Positions 46,958 through 54,838 of a DNA stretch of 64,000 nucleotides are shown here, in pieces. Below the pieces are notes generated by a model. It was given only the letters and a program-made list of their open reading frames with translations, had not been told where the DNA came from and made no database searches. The position numbers and the translations under genes were made by a program. Every line of letters begins with the position of its first letter. The stretch's first letter is position 1. Origin of the DNA: Pedobacter polysacchareus (lineage in GTDB: Bacteria; Bacteroidota; Bacteroidia; Sphingobacteriales; Sphingobacteriaceae); assembly GCF_019802255.1 (NCBI RefSeq), contig NZ_JAHYSS010000005.1, positions 611,270-675,269 of the forward strand, in the 5' to 3' direction.

Positions 46958-48058
46958 TTAGATTAGTGGTGGTGGTTCATGGTCAAATAACTCGGTCAGG
47001 GTTCCTGCAGGAGCCCATGTCGCCATTCCCTTTTTCCAAACCTGAGTTTCTCTATTGATCACATTTGAAGCAATTAAGGTTTTAATAGAACCAAGGCTGT
47101 GAGGGCCATCAGGTTTTCCATCTTTTGCGAAATGATATTCTACCGCATTTAAAGATGGGGGAGCATCCGCGCCTTTTGCATTGGGATCAAACTGGTTTTG
47201 CTGAAAAATATTGCCCACCTGACCCATCATCGCTGCGCCAACGCCGATTCCCATACCTGCTGCACCGAGATTACCTCCAATGGTGTTTTCCGCAGATTTT
47301 TCGATCGCATTTGCGGCCTGAAACTGCGCATAAGCGCCCAGGTTTCCGATGATGCCCATCTGACTACGTTTGTCTAGTGCCTCCTCTACTTCAGGAGGTA
47401 AGGATATGTTTTCAACCAATAATTTGCTGAGCTCAAGTCCGAGTTCGGCAAAATCAGGCTGTATATGTTGTGTCACCAGAAGTCCCACTTCATTGTAATT
47501 GGCAGCCAGATCAAGTACGGGTATTTTGGACTCTGCTACCGTATCCATTGCACGTGAAACTACGGTATTGCGCAGCTGCTCGTTAATGTCGTCGATACTG
47601 AAATTGGGATTGGTGGCAGAGATCTGTGTAAGAAATACTTTGGCGTCCAGCACTTTAAAGTTGAATGAACCAAAAGCACGCAGTCTAACTGGGCCGAATT
47701 CTGCATCACGTATCATCACTGGGTTTTTAGTACCCCATTTTTGGTTTAAAAAAGTGCGTGTGCTGACAAAATAAACGTCTGCCTGAAAGGGACTGTTGAA
47801 GCCATATTTCCAACTCATCAGCGTGGTCAGAATCGGGATGTTCTGCGTACTGAGCTCATACATCCCCGGAAGGAATACATCCGCAATTCGACCTTCGTTC
47901 ATAAAAATGGCCACTTGCGATTCCCGTACGGTCAGTTTAGCGCCCATTTTAATGGCGTTGTCGTTACGCGGGAATTTCCAAACCAGGGTATCCTGACTAT
48001 GGTCTACCCACTCAATAACATCTATAAACTCGCCTAATAATTTGCTGAATAATCCCAT
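46958..48058 (-). CDS. SPFH-domain protein with C-terminal GYF_2 module (YdjI-like)
   Basis: 366 residues. The SPFH/band-7 domain covers about 20-240 (for example FPRNDNAIKMGAKLTVRESQVAIFM and RAFGSFNFKVLDAKVFLTQI). A Gly/Ala/Met-rich linker (about 255-290) leads to a GYF_2-type module (about 308-360; EYHFAKDGKPDGPHSLGSIKTLI, WKKGMATWAPAGTL). First gene of a two-gene operon with the zinc-ribbon protein. A membrane-associated scaffold role is likely. Confidence 0.83.
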   Translation of the reverse strand: MGLFSKLLGEFIDVIEWVDHSQDTLVWKFPRNDNAIKMGAKLTVRESQVAIFMNEGRIADVFLPGMYELSTQNIPILTTLMSWKYGFNSPFQADVYFVSTRTFLNQKWGTKNPVMIRDAEFGPVRLRAFGSFNFKVLDAKVFLTQISATNPNFSIDDINEQLRNTVVSRAMDTVAESKIPVLDLAANYNEVGLLVTQHIQPDFAELGLELSKLLVENISLPPEVEEALDKRSQMGIIGNLGAYAQFQAANAIEKSAENTIGGNLGAAGMGIGVGAAMMGQVGNIFQQNQFDPNAKGADAPPSLNAVEYHFAKDGKPDGPHSLGSIKTLIASNVINRETQVWKKGMATWAPAGTLTELFDHEPPPLI

Positions 48059-48285
48059 TGGATGATAATTTGTAAGTTTTTTTTGATAAATATAGTTTTA
48101 TTCTGCAATCTGTCAAATATTACCTTAGAATCACAAAGGTTTAATTGTTACCGAATTTTTCAATAAAAATGAGGGTGTATAAACACCTCACACAATTGCA
48201 TCAATGCTTGCGGTCTAATTATTACCTCCGTTATAGGGTAGAGTTGTTTTCTGAAATCCTTATGTTAGCGAAAAATTATGATCAG

Positions 48286-49059
48286 ATGGTTCGTATATTG
48301 TTATTATTAATCTTGCTGAAGATGCCTGTTTATGGTCAGGACATGAAATCGCTGGAAAACAAGCTACATCATTTATCTCAGCAACGGGAGAAATGGAGTC
48401 ACAGCCAGGAGGATAAATCATATGATTCGCTTGCCAGGTATAATAAGGAATTGGAAGCATTGATTCTGAATTTTACTGCCAATAACCCTAAAACCTTAAG
48501 CCATCAATTTGACAAAACAAAGGTTGGATTGGATATTCTTACTTCTAGTGATGGTCTTTTTAGAATCTACACCTGGAATACGCTGGAAGGTGGAACTATG
48601 CAGTATTTTAAAAGTGTTTACCAATATAATGCTGCGGGGAAAGTATCTTCAATGAAGAGTGATACCCCAGAGGAAGAAAACGGATGTCTTTTTATGGAAA
48701 TCAATGACCTTACAGCTGCAGGTAAACGGTATTATCTAAGCACTAGCATCAGTGTTGGAAGTAGCGCCTTATACGATTACCAGGCGAAAATATTCTCCAT
48801 TGAAAATGGAAAGTTAAATCCAAATACCAGGCTGATTAAAACTAAAACTGGGATCAAGAATGTAATCGGTTATGAAGTTGATCTTTCCAGCTCGTCTAAC
48901 AGGGATAGAAAAGATGGGGTGGAACCTAGAGATTATATGAAATTGCTTTATGATCAGAAGAATCAAACGATTCTGATTCCTCTGATCAATGCAGACGGCA
49001 GAGTGACGAAAGGCAAAATCAAGTACCAATTGAAAGGACAATACTTTGAAAAGATCTAA
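48286..49059 (+). CDS. Secreted unknown protein
   Basis: 257 residues from the ATG at 48286, which starts a clean signal peptide (VRILLLLILLKMPVYGQ). The frame is open back to 48145, but the extra 47 residues precede the signal and are unlikely. The mature part begins with a charged helix (SLENKLHHLSQQREKW) and continues as a beta-rich domain. No family recognised. A large inverted repeat lies just after its stop. Confidence 0.72.
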   Translation: MVRILLLLILLKMPVYGQDMKSLENKLHHLSQQREKWSHSQEDKSYDSLARYNKELEALILNFTANNPKTLSHQFDKTKVGLDILTSSDGLFRIYTWNTLEGGTMQYFKSVYQYNAAGKVSSMKSDTPEEENGCLFMEINDLTAAGKRYYLSTSISVGSSALYDYQAKIFSIENGKLNPNTRLIKTKTGIKNVIGYEVDLSSSSNRDRKDGVEPRDYMKLLYDQKNQTILIPLINADGRVTKGKIKYQLKGQYFEKI

Positions 49060-49072
49060 TTTTTTCCATCAA

Positions 49073-49118
49073 TTCATCTGAATTTATTGATCTCATCAAT
49101 GCTTTTGCTTCAGATGAA
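49073..49118. repeat. Nested inverted repeats after the secreted protein gene
   Basis: Outer perfect 10-bp arms TTCATCTGAA (49073-49082) and TTCAGATGAA (49109-49118). Between them is a second palindrome, ATTGAT-CTC-ATCAAT (49086-49100). It lies 14 bp after one gene and about 100 bp before yiaA, so it could be a terminator or an operator cluster. There is no long T-run. Confidence 0.55.
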
Positions 49119-49214
49119 ATTTTAAATAAAATGAATCTTACTGATTTTAAAGATAATTAATTATAATTGTCTAATTAACCAATCAACATCCACCATTATC
49201 TATCTGAAAAATTA

Positions 49215-49625
49215 ATGAATCAAAAACCATCAAGTGCATTTATTGGGGCCTCCTGGGTCGCTTTAATGGCAGGATTTGCTGCTTATAATATCGGTCTTTT
49301 CAATGCAACCATGCAATTGAATGAAAAGGGATATTATTTTACCATCCTTATTTTCGGTGTATTTGCCGCAATTTCTGTACAAAAATGTGTTCGTGACCGA
49401 TTAGAAGGCATCCCAGTAACCAATATTTATTATGGAATCGCCTGGTTCTGTACGATCCTTTCCATTGCATTATTAGCGATAGGCTTATGGAATGCTACGC
49501 TTGCTTTAAGTGAAAAAGGATTCTATGCGATGGCATTCTTACTGACTATTTTCGCTTCTATTGCCGTGCAGAAGAACACTAGAGATAGTATCTCTGCGGA
49601 ACCTAATAGCGACAAAGGAATTTAA
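49215..49625 (+). CDS. yiaA: YiaA/YiaB-family membrane protein
   Basis: 136 residues with four membrane helices in two repeated units. Each unit has the pattern GLFNATMQLNEKGYYFTILIFGVFAAISVQKCVRD or GLWNATLALSEKGFYAMAFLLTIFASIAVQKNTRD. This internal duplication is the YiaAB two-helix repeat. Function unknown in the family. Confidence 0.9.
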   Translation: MNQKPSSAFIGASWVALMAGFAAYNIGLFNATMQLNEKGYYFTILIFGVFAAISVQKCVRDRLEGIPVTNIYYGIAWFCTILSIALLAIGLWNATLALSEKGFYAMAFLLTIFASIAVQKNTRDSISAEPNSDKGI

Positions 49626-49671
49626 TCATTTGCAGTAAAGCCAGAAATATTGGTGCTGCAGTTATTTATTT

Positions 49672-49695
49672 AAGCCTCAGCATAAGCTGGGGCTT
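49672..49695 (+). terminator. Intrinsic terminator after yiaA
   Basis: Stem AAGCCTCAGC (49672-49681) with GCTGGGGCTT (49686-49695), one G-T wobble, loop ATAA, followed by the T-rich TCTTGCTTCTT. It lies 47 bp after the yiaA stop. Confidence 0.75.
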
Positions 49696-49704
49696 TCTTG
49701 CTTC

Positions 49705-50388
49705 TTATGGCTTTTTAAAGAACTTAGGGACAGTTATAGGTTTTAAATTTTCCGAATTCTGCTTTGTGATGATGAAAAGGATCAGCATGCTCAATATCGA
49801 GCCGAAGAAGCACCATACAGAGGTAAGGTAATTGGTATAGAAGATTGCCGTCACCACATAGGAAATCACAAGCGTCCAACCCAACAGTCTGAGCAATTTA
49901 TGACTGGAAAAGAATGGTGAAATTGCCGTAGCCAGCATGTAGGGGATGCCTCTGAGCAGTTTGCTTTGGATAGGGAATTCCAGGGAATATCTGATATGGT
50001 GCTCCTCTATTCTAGCCGAAGCTTTAAAATTCAATAGCGAATAGCCAAGGTATAAAGCAGCCAATACACCTGTGGCTAACAGACCGAACAAAATTTTCTT
50101 TCTAAGGGGATCCTTTTCGAACAGCAGCATCGATAAGGGAACCAATATGGGCCAGACGGTCTGGGCAAATGCCAGAAACACGTACATGGTAAGGTCAGTC
50201 CAGGGCGCATAGGTCGCATGTGAAAGAGTCAGCCATAAGAATCCCTCCATAGTCTGCTGCACTGCAAAAAGGATCGGAATGCAAGCCAGTACATATTGTG
50301 GAGTTGTTTTAGCTTTTGTCAAGGCAACACTGCCTACCAATAGCAGGCCAGCACCTGCTGTAAAACTCGCTGTAGCGGAAAAACACAT
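49705..50388 (-). CDS. MCFSA-type multi-pass membrane protein (DUF6629-like)
   Basis: 227 residues, about seven membrane helices. The N-terminus MCFSATASFTAGAGLL and the motif VQQTMEGFLWL identify a conserved bacterial membrane family annotated DUF6629. Function unknown. The 222 bp upstream hold two Crp/Fnr-like palindromes that are much nearer to the divergent uspA-like gene. Confidence 0.82.
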   Translation of the reverse strand: MCFSATASFTAGAGLLLVGSVALTKAKTTPQYVLACIPILFAVQQTMEGFLWLTLSHATYAPWTDLTMYVFLAFAQTVWPILVPLSMLLFEKDPLRKKILFGLLATGVLAALYLGYSLLNFKASARIEEHHIRYSLEFPIQSKLLRGIPYMLATAISPFFSSHKLLRLLGWTLVISYVVTAIFYTNYLTSVWCFFGSILSMLILFIITKQNSENLKPITVPKFFKKP

Positions 50389-50518
50389 CAGCCATTTCTT
50401 TATATCTGAGGAAAATTCATCAGGTATTAGACTAACGTTCCAGCATGATAAAAGTTTACTGACCGGTTAGAATCATTTGCTGCTATGTGATTTTAAAAAA
50501 GATTTTGACGTTTTAGAT

Positions 50519-50552
50519 TGATGTTTGTCATGGTTTACATTGATGAGTGTCA
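50519..50552 (+). promoter_or_regulatory. Tandem TGAY-N4-RTCA sites upstream of first Usp gene
   Basis: TGATGTTTGTCA (50519-50530) and TGATGAGTGTCA (50541-50552), starts 22 bp apart. The downstream site ends 58 bp before the Usp start codon. Half-sites match those of Fnr-like regulators (TTGAT-N4-ATCAA). Confidence 0.7.
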
Positions 50553-50610
50553 TGGCTTAGGTGTTAATACTTGTTTAAATTAGAGTGAAACGAATAAATA
50601 CGCTATAGTC

Positions 50611-51492
50611 ATGAAAACTATCCTTGTGCTAACAGATTTTACAAATAAATCACTTATTGCAGCAGAAGCAGCTGTATTATTGGCGGGAAAAATCCATGCT
50701 GATGTATTGGTCATGCACTCAGACAATAATATATCCATTATACCTTATTATGAAGGTGGTGTAATGATTACTGAAAATGTTAGTTGGGAAAACATGCAAA
50801 AAGAGCAGCTAAGTAAATTGATCGTACATCTTAAGGCTTTTGCCAGTCTCCATTTAGAACAGCATCTCAAAATTAATATTCGTGGTAAGTTAATGCCAGG
50901 GGAGCTTTTGACGAATGTTCAGGAAATTGTTAAACACCATGATATTGAATTCATTGTTACGGGTACCCGATCGGGTTCTAAAATCGACCATATCTTGTTT
51001 GGGAGTGATATCAGTACCATAATTGAACATGTCGATCGGCCAGTATTGATCATTCCCAAAAATTATAATTTCTTAAGATTGGATCGGGTCATTTTTGCGA
51101 CAAATTTTAATGAAACAGATATTGATGCGATAAATGATCTTCTTGCACTCGGGGAACTATTAGAATATCAATTGGAGATTGTTCATGTGAGCCTTTATGG
51201 AAGTAAACAGAGGATGAAGAACGAAAAGGTGAGGAGCTATATTAACGAAATAAGTGAGGAAAAATATCCTACTGTGATGTTTAAAAACATAAAAGGCAAA
51301 CGACTTTTGCCAAGGTTAATAAAACAGTTTCAGGAAAGAGAAGCTGATTTACTGGTTTTTAGCCATCAACATCATTCATTTTTTACGCAAATACTTAAAG
51401 AGGGAACCACAATAAATGCGCTTCGTCAACAGAAAATCCCTATAATGGTTGTTCCCATTGCCCAGATAGAACACAAAAAGAATAAAAATTAA
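50611..51492 (+). CDS. Universal stress protein, two Usp domains
   Basis: 293 residues, two UspA-like domains in tandem (about 1-148 and 153-285). The first ends in the nucleotide-loop pattern GTRSG...FGSDISTIIEHVDRPVLIIP. The second (VIFATNFNETDIDAINDL, ending IPIMVVPIAQI) has a weaker loop. It is convergent with the baeRF gene, with the stops 1 base apart. Two Crp/Fnr-like sites lie upstream. Related to the Usp gene at 53347. Confidence 0.92.
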   Translation: MKTILVLTDFTNKSLIAAEAAVLLAGKIHADVLVMHSDNNISIIPYYEGGVMITENVSWENMQKEQLSKLIVHLKAFASLHLEQHLKINIRGKLMPGELLTNVQEIVKHHDIEFIVTGTRSGSKIDHILFGSDISTIIEHVDRPVLIIPKNYNFLRLDRVIFATNFNETDIDAINDLLALGELLEYQLEIVHVSLYGSKQRMKNEKVRSYINEISEEKYPTVMFKNIKGKRLLPRLIKQFQEREADLLVFSHQHHSFFTQILKEGTTINALRQQKIPIMVVPIAQIEHKKNKN

Positions 51493-51493
51493 T

Positions 51494-52588
51494 TTAATAA
51501 GTAACCAAGGCGATGTGTTCATAGTTATTTAAAGTACCGGAATCTACGAAATCTACATCGCCTCCATTTAAAATAACTTTTTCAATGATATCGTCAACAG
51601 CGTCCCTGATATAAGAAAATTCATTGTAATTTTCCGTCAGTTCTTCTATCATATTTGGTTTTGCGGCCCTTTGAGCGGAAAAGACAAAGTCGCTTTCAAC
51701 AAAAACTTTATTGCCAAGATTATCCATTACAGCCTCCCAAACTGGTTTTATTCCCGTTATGAGTTTGTTTTCCCCTTCGGCATTATCGAGGATCTGAACT
51801 ATTTCTTTATCTTTTTTATGCCATAATACTGCTAAATGTGATTCCAATATTTCCGCTAGTTTGGCAAAACTAAGTTTATCGTAGTTACCAGTGATGTAGT
51901 CGGCAATAAAGTCCTGATGTTTACTGATTTTTTTAAAATGTCCCAAAATCTTTTTTACGCCCATCACAAAAACGGGTAGTTCATGGTCGTTTAGGATCCG
52001 ATTAAGTTCTTTATCGATATGCTGTAAAAATTTTTGGACAATAATTTGATTCTTATCAATCGAATCCGTGAAATTTGCTACTTTTTCAGGCCATTCGTTG
52101 ATATACGGGGCTATATTTTCTGGAATCGTTGTTTCAATTTTGGTAAATTGATCGCCATTAACCAGATAAATATTAAACTGTTTTGAACTCAATAAGAGCA
52201 ATAGATATTTGCTGCAACGTTTCTTACTATAAATCAAGTCGCGGATTTCAAATGATTCATCAATTACAATCCGTTCCTGGACAGCTGTATCCAAATAAAC
52301 TATTTTCTCAAATACTGGTGATACATAAACAGCTACCGCTTTTTTATGTAGATTCAGGTCAACTTTTTTAAGGGCTAATTGTAGTTTCTTGATCATCAGA
52401 TTGGACATTTCCTCTGAATAATTGCTTTTAAGCTCACGCCCTACTTCATCTACTTTAAAATTGAATGATTGCTCCAGCTCTTTTTCCGCATTAATTTTAG
52501 CTGTAAGAGGCATTATTAGAGAGATTGAAGGCCAATAGTGAACAGCTTCAATAATTTCCTGTACTTCTGGGTTTAAGTGCTTAATCAT
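51494..52588 (-). CDS. Bacterial eRF1/Vms1-like protein (baeRF type)
   Basis: 364 residues. The C-terminal third, with IVQILDNAEGENKLITGIKPVWEAVMDNLGNKVFV and the ending ILNGGDVDFVDSGTLNNYEHIALVTY, follows the pattern of the bacterial archaeo-eukaryotic release-factor-like families (baeRF) with an L7Ae-like end domain. A middle RNase-H-like domain (about 125-260) contains LSSKQFNIYLVNGDQFTKIE. These proteins are proposed to act in ribosome rescue or hibernation; no GGQ motif is seen. Tandem Crp/Fnr-like sites lie 57-90 bp upstream of its start. Confidence 0.72.
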   Translation of the reverse strand: MIKHLNPEVQEIIEAVHYWPSISLIMPLTAKINAEKELEQSFNFKVDEVGRELKSNYSEEMSNLMIKKLQLALKKVDLNLHKKAVAVYVSPVFEKIVYLDTAVQERIVIDESFEIRDLIYSKKRCSKYLLLLLSSKQFNIYLVNGDQFTKIETTIPENIAPYINEWPEKVANFTDSIDKNQIIVQKFLQHIDKELNRILNDHELPVFVMGVKKILGHFKKISKHQDFIADYITGNYDKLSFAKLAEILESHLAVLWHKKDKEIVQILDNAEGENKLITGIKPVWEAVMDNLGNKVFVESDFVFSAQRAAKPNMIEELTENYNEFSYIRDAVDDIIEKVILNGGDVDFVDSGTLNNYEHIALVTY

Positions 52589-52644
52589 GATATTCTAGTT
52601 AGATAAGTGTATTCTAATTTCAGTATTTATCAAGAGTATCTCCG

Positions 52645-52678
52645 TGACAGTCATCAGCTAACCTTATGATATTCATCA
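52645..52678 (-). promoter_or_regulatory. Tandem TGAY-N4-RTCA sites upstream of the baeRF gene
   Basis: TGACAGTCATCA (52645-52656) and TGATATTCATCA (52667-52678), starts 22 bp apart. The nearer site is 56 bp from the baeRF start, almost the same geometry as at the first Usp gene. The second site is extended to the perfect outer match ATGAT-N4-ATCAT. Confidence 0.7.
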
Positions 52679-52698
52679 TCGTACATGCCCGAGCAAGA

Positions 52699-53136
52699 TC
52701 ACCTGCCTAGTTCTGTCCGGTAAAATACAGGCAGTTCGATATTATTAATTGAATCTACAAGCTCAAAAAAAGTGATTTTTAATTTCCTGTATGCTTCGCA
52801 GAAATCTCGCATGATGTATTCCAGATGTATCTGTCTACATTCAAGCGCTTCAGTATCTTCTTCAATTTTGTCTTCAATCACCAAACAAAGACGGTCTAGC
52901 TGGTGCTCAATCATGAGCTGAATTCTTCCTAGATCCTTTACTAATTTCAATAAATTCATCCTCATCCAATTCGTCTTTTTTTCATAATAAGAACATAAAT
53001 GGTTCGAACTATAATTTTCAAATTCCGAACTCAAATAATTGGCTTCTAACCTATAGTATCTTGTATCATCAAGCCATGCTAAGGTTACTGCATAATGTTG
53101 GAGAGATCGTGTTAATCCATTAGCTATCGTTCTCAT
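52699..53136 (-). CDS. Small helical protein of the stress cluster, unrecognised
   Basis: 145 residues, almost entirely helical, no signal peptide or membrane helix. The stretch MNLLKLVKDLGRIQLMIEHQLDRLCLVIEDKIEEDTEALECRQIHLEYIMRDF (about 62-114) looks like a coiled coil. It aligns by eye with 54411-54830 over about 85 residues (shared LxxRxxxIxHQLxxLxLxxED and LECRxxxLxxxxRDFxxxYRxxKxxxF patterns). No known family. A pair of Crp/Fnr-like sites lies upstream. Confidence 0.72.
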   Translation of the reverse strand: MRTIANGLTRSLQHYAVTLAWLDDTRYYRLEANYLSSEFENYSSNHLCSYYEKKTNWMRMNLLKLVKDLGRIQLMIEHQLDRLCLVIEDKIEEDTEALECRQIHLEYIMRDFCEAYRKLKITFFELVDSINNIELPVFYRTELGR

Positions 53137-53185
53137 AACCTGATTCTTAACAGAACAAGTTCCTAAAATAAATTTAGGTTCTGAA

Positions 53186-53219
53186 TGACAGCAGTCAATT
53201 CACAGTATGATACTCATCA
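53186..53219 (-). promoter_or_regulatory. Tandem TGAY-N4-RTCA sites upstream of the 53136 gene
   Basis: TGACAGCAGTCA (53186-53197) and TGATACTCATCA (53208-53219), starts 22 bp apart. The nearer site is 49 bp from the leftward start at 53136. The second is nearly identical to the site at 52667. Confidence 0.68.
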
Positions 53220-53245
53220 TCTCGGTCTTCTGGATTTGTTTATCA

Positions 53246-53279
53246 TGTTGATTGTCATTTGTTTGTGTGACTGTTGTCA
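53246..53279 (+). promoter_or_regulatory. Tandem TGAY-N4-RTCA sites upstream of second Usp gene
   Basis: TGTTGATTGTCA (53246-53257; one mismatch in the left half) and TGACTGTTGTCA (53268-53279), starts 22 bp apart. The nearer site ends 67 bp before the Usp start at 53347. Confidence 0.65.
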
Positions 53280-53346
53280 TGCTATTTTTAGTTTTTTTTT
53301 AGAAGCTTTGGTTGGGTATAATGAAGGTTAAAATGCTTAAAAGATC

Positions 53347-54225
53347 ATGAAAAAAATACTTGTTGCCACAGACCTTTCTCCTGCTGCGGAAAATGCGGCA
53401 CGTTACGCATTACATCTCGCTTATTATTTGCAGGTTAATATTGAGCTACTTCATACATTTGAAGTTCCAGCGACCTCATTGTTGCTACAATCATTTACAG
53501 GGAATGTTGAAAAACATCAGGCTTTTAAAAATGGTAAAATTGTTCAGCTTAATGATTTTGTGAAAACACTGGATAAAGAGAATCGTGAGGTTAGACCAGA
53601 CCTTCCATGGATTCCACAAATTAGCAGTAGTTGCGAGGAGGGAAAGGTCTTTGAAATGATCAGTCATCGGGAGGATTTTAATGATATTAATTTCCTGACG
53701 ATAGGGATCTCCAGTGCAGGTAAGACAAATGGCTTCTTCTTTGGAAGTAAAATTCGCAAAGCGATTAATAAAACCGGACTTCCCATATTAATCGTTCCTG
53801 CTTTAGCCACTTTTAAAAAAATCAATAAGATTGTTTTTGCAACAGATTTTATGGGAAATGATCTGGAGATACTTGCTCTGCTTTCTGATTTGGTCCGGCC
53901 ATTTAATGCTGAAATATTAATTGTACATGTGAAGGTAGGAAAGGAGCGTGCTAAGGACTTGCAGCAAAAAATGGATACTTTAATCGTGGGGGCTATCGCA
54001 AGGACTAATTACCATAGGATCTATTATAGAAATTTTACCGGTATGACAGTTGAAGAGGGCTTGTCATGGATCGTTGAACATGGGCAGACAGATGTATTGG
54101 CTATGGAGTATAGGGAAGATGCTTTGTTCCATCAATTGTTTAAGGAGAGTCATACCATGAAAATGGTGGATCTCATGTCTTTGCCTATGCTAATATTTAA
54201 AACTCGAAAGGATAAGTTTCTTTAA
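53347..54225 (+). CDS. Universal stress protein, two Usp domains
   Basis: 292 residues, tandem Usp domains (about 1-155 and 158-285). The opening MKKILVATDLSPAAENAARYALHLA is classical; the first nucleotide-loop region is IGISSAGKTNGFFFGSKIRKAINKTGLPILIVP. The second domain begins INKIVFATDFMGNDLEIL. It is a second copy of the two-domain type found at 50611, in the same regulon-like cluster. Confidence 0.93.
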   Translation: MKKILVATDLSPAAENAARYALHLAYYLQVNIELLHTFEVPATSLLLQSFTGNVEKHQAFKNGKIVQLNDFVKTLDKENREVRPDLPWIPQISSSCEEGKVFEMISHREDFNDINFLTIGISSAGKTNGFFFGSKIRKAINKTGLPILIVPALATFKKINKIVFATDFMGNDLEILALLSDLVRPFNAEILIVHVKVGKERAKDLQQKMDTLIVGAIARTNYHRIYYRNFTGMTVEEGLSWIVEHGQTDVLAMEYREDALFHQLFKESHTMKMVDLMSLPMLIFKTRKDKFL

Positions 54226-54234
54226 ATGGGCTCT

Positions 54235-54268
54235 TGTTACAGATCATTTATATTTATGATGGTTATCA
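54235..54268 (+). promoter_or_regulatory. Tandem TGAY-N4-RTCA sites upstream of 54322/54411
   Basis: TGTTACAGATCA (54235-54246; one mismatch) and TGATGGTTATCA (54257-54268), starts 22 bp apart. A further half-site TGAT begins at 54279, again at 22 bp. The distance to the small ORF at 54322 (53 bp) matches the distances at the other genes. Confidence 0.62.
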
Positions 54269-54321
54269 CCTAATTACTTGATCGTCTGTGCTAATTTTAT
54301 AGGGCCATTAAAATTAAAAGC

Positions 54322-54399
54322 ATGGAATACTTTATTAAATTAATGACGGGGAATTTGCTGCAGATCGGGAAATATCAAAAAAAGATAGCCAAGTATTAA
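54322..54399 (+). CDS. Possible 25-residue leader ORF
   Basis: ATG at 54322, stop at 54397-54399, product starts MEYFIKLMTGNLLQIGKY and is basic. It lies 53 bp after the tandem sites and 11 bp before the next gene. Position is the main support; it could be a leader peptide, a small protein, or just untranslated leader. Confidence 0.35.
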   Translation: MEYFIKLMTGNLLQIGKYQKKIAKY

Positions 54400-54410
54400 A
54401 GTTTAAAAAT

Positions 54411-54830
54411 ATGGAAACACTAACTAAACTTCCAGAGCGAGCCCTGGAGTATTATATCAATGTCCGGCGCTGGAAAACTTACCTAGATTTCTTTAATCTG
54501 GAGGTTGTTTTTTTGAACCGTTTGATGGAAGAGCATTTTTTACAATTGTCTGGCGAGCAACGCATTAAGAAATTGACTCAACTCGGCAGTAAATTGTCTG
54601 CATTAGTTAATGAAAAGCATCGTATTAAAGGATTATTGGATCAGCATCTGAAGAATTTGGAATTGCTTGCAGAAGATTTGCTGCATGTTAGTTTGGATGA
54701 ACTGTCGGAAAAACAAGCAGATTTAGAGTGTCGTATGACAGACCTAATTCATCAATATCGTGAAGTAAAAAGAGAGTTGTATTTGATAGTTGAAGAAATA
54801 TTAGATGAACGCAAATTGTTAGTTAATTAA
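54411..54830 (+). CDS. Small helical protein of the stress cluster, paralogue-like
   Basis: 139 residues, helical throughout, no signal or membrane segment. Residues about 55-125 (KLGSKLSALVNEKHRIKGLLDQHLKNLELLAEDLL, LSEKQADLECRMTDLIHQYREVKRELYLIVEEI) match the C-terminal part of the 52699-53136 product by pattern. No known family. It lies behind the fifth tandem site pair and is convergent with the SRPBCC gene, 8 bp from it. Confidence 0.75.
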   Translation: METLTKLPERALEYYINVRRWKTYLDFFNLEVVFLNRLMEEHFLQLSGEQRIKKLTQLGSKLSALVNEKHRIKGLLDQHLKNLELLAEDLLHVSLDELSEKQADLECRMTDLIHQYREVKRELYLIVEEILDERKLLVN

Positions 54831-54838
54831 ATGACTGA

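Noticed and set aside
49086..49100. ATTGAT-CTC-ATCAAT as a further member of the TGAY-N4-RTCA regulon
   Set aside because: The spacer is 3 bp instead of 4 and there is no partner site at 22 bp.
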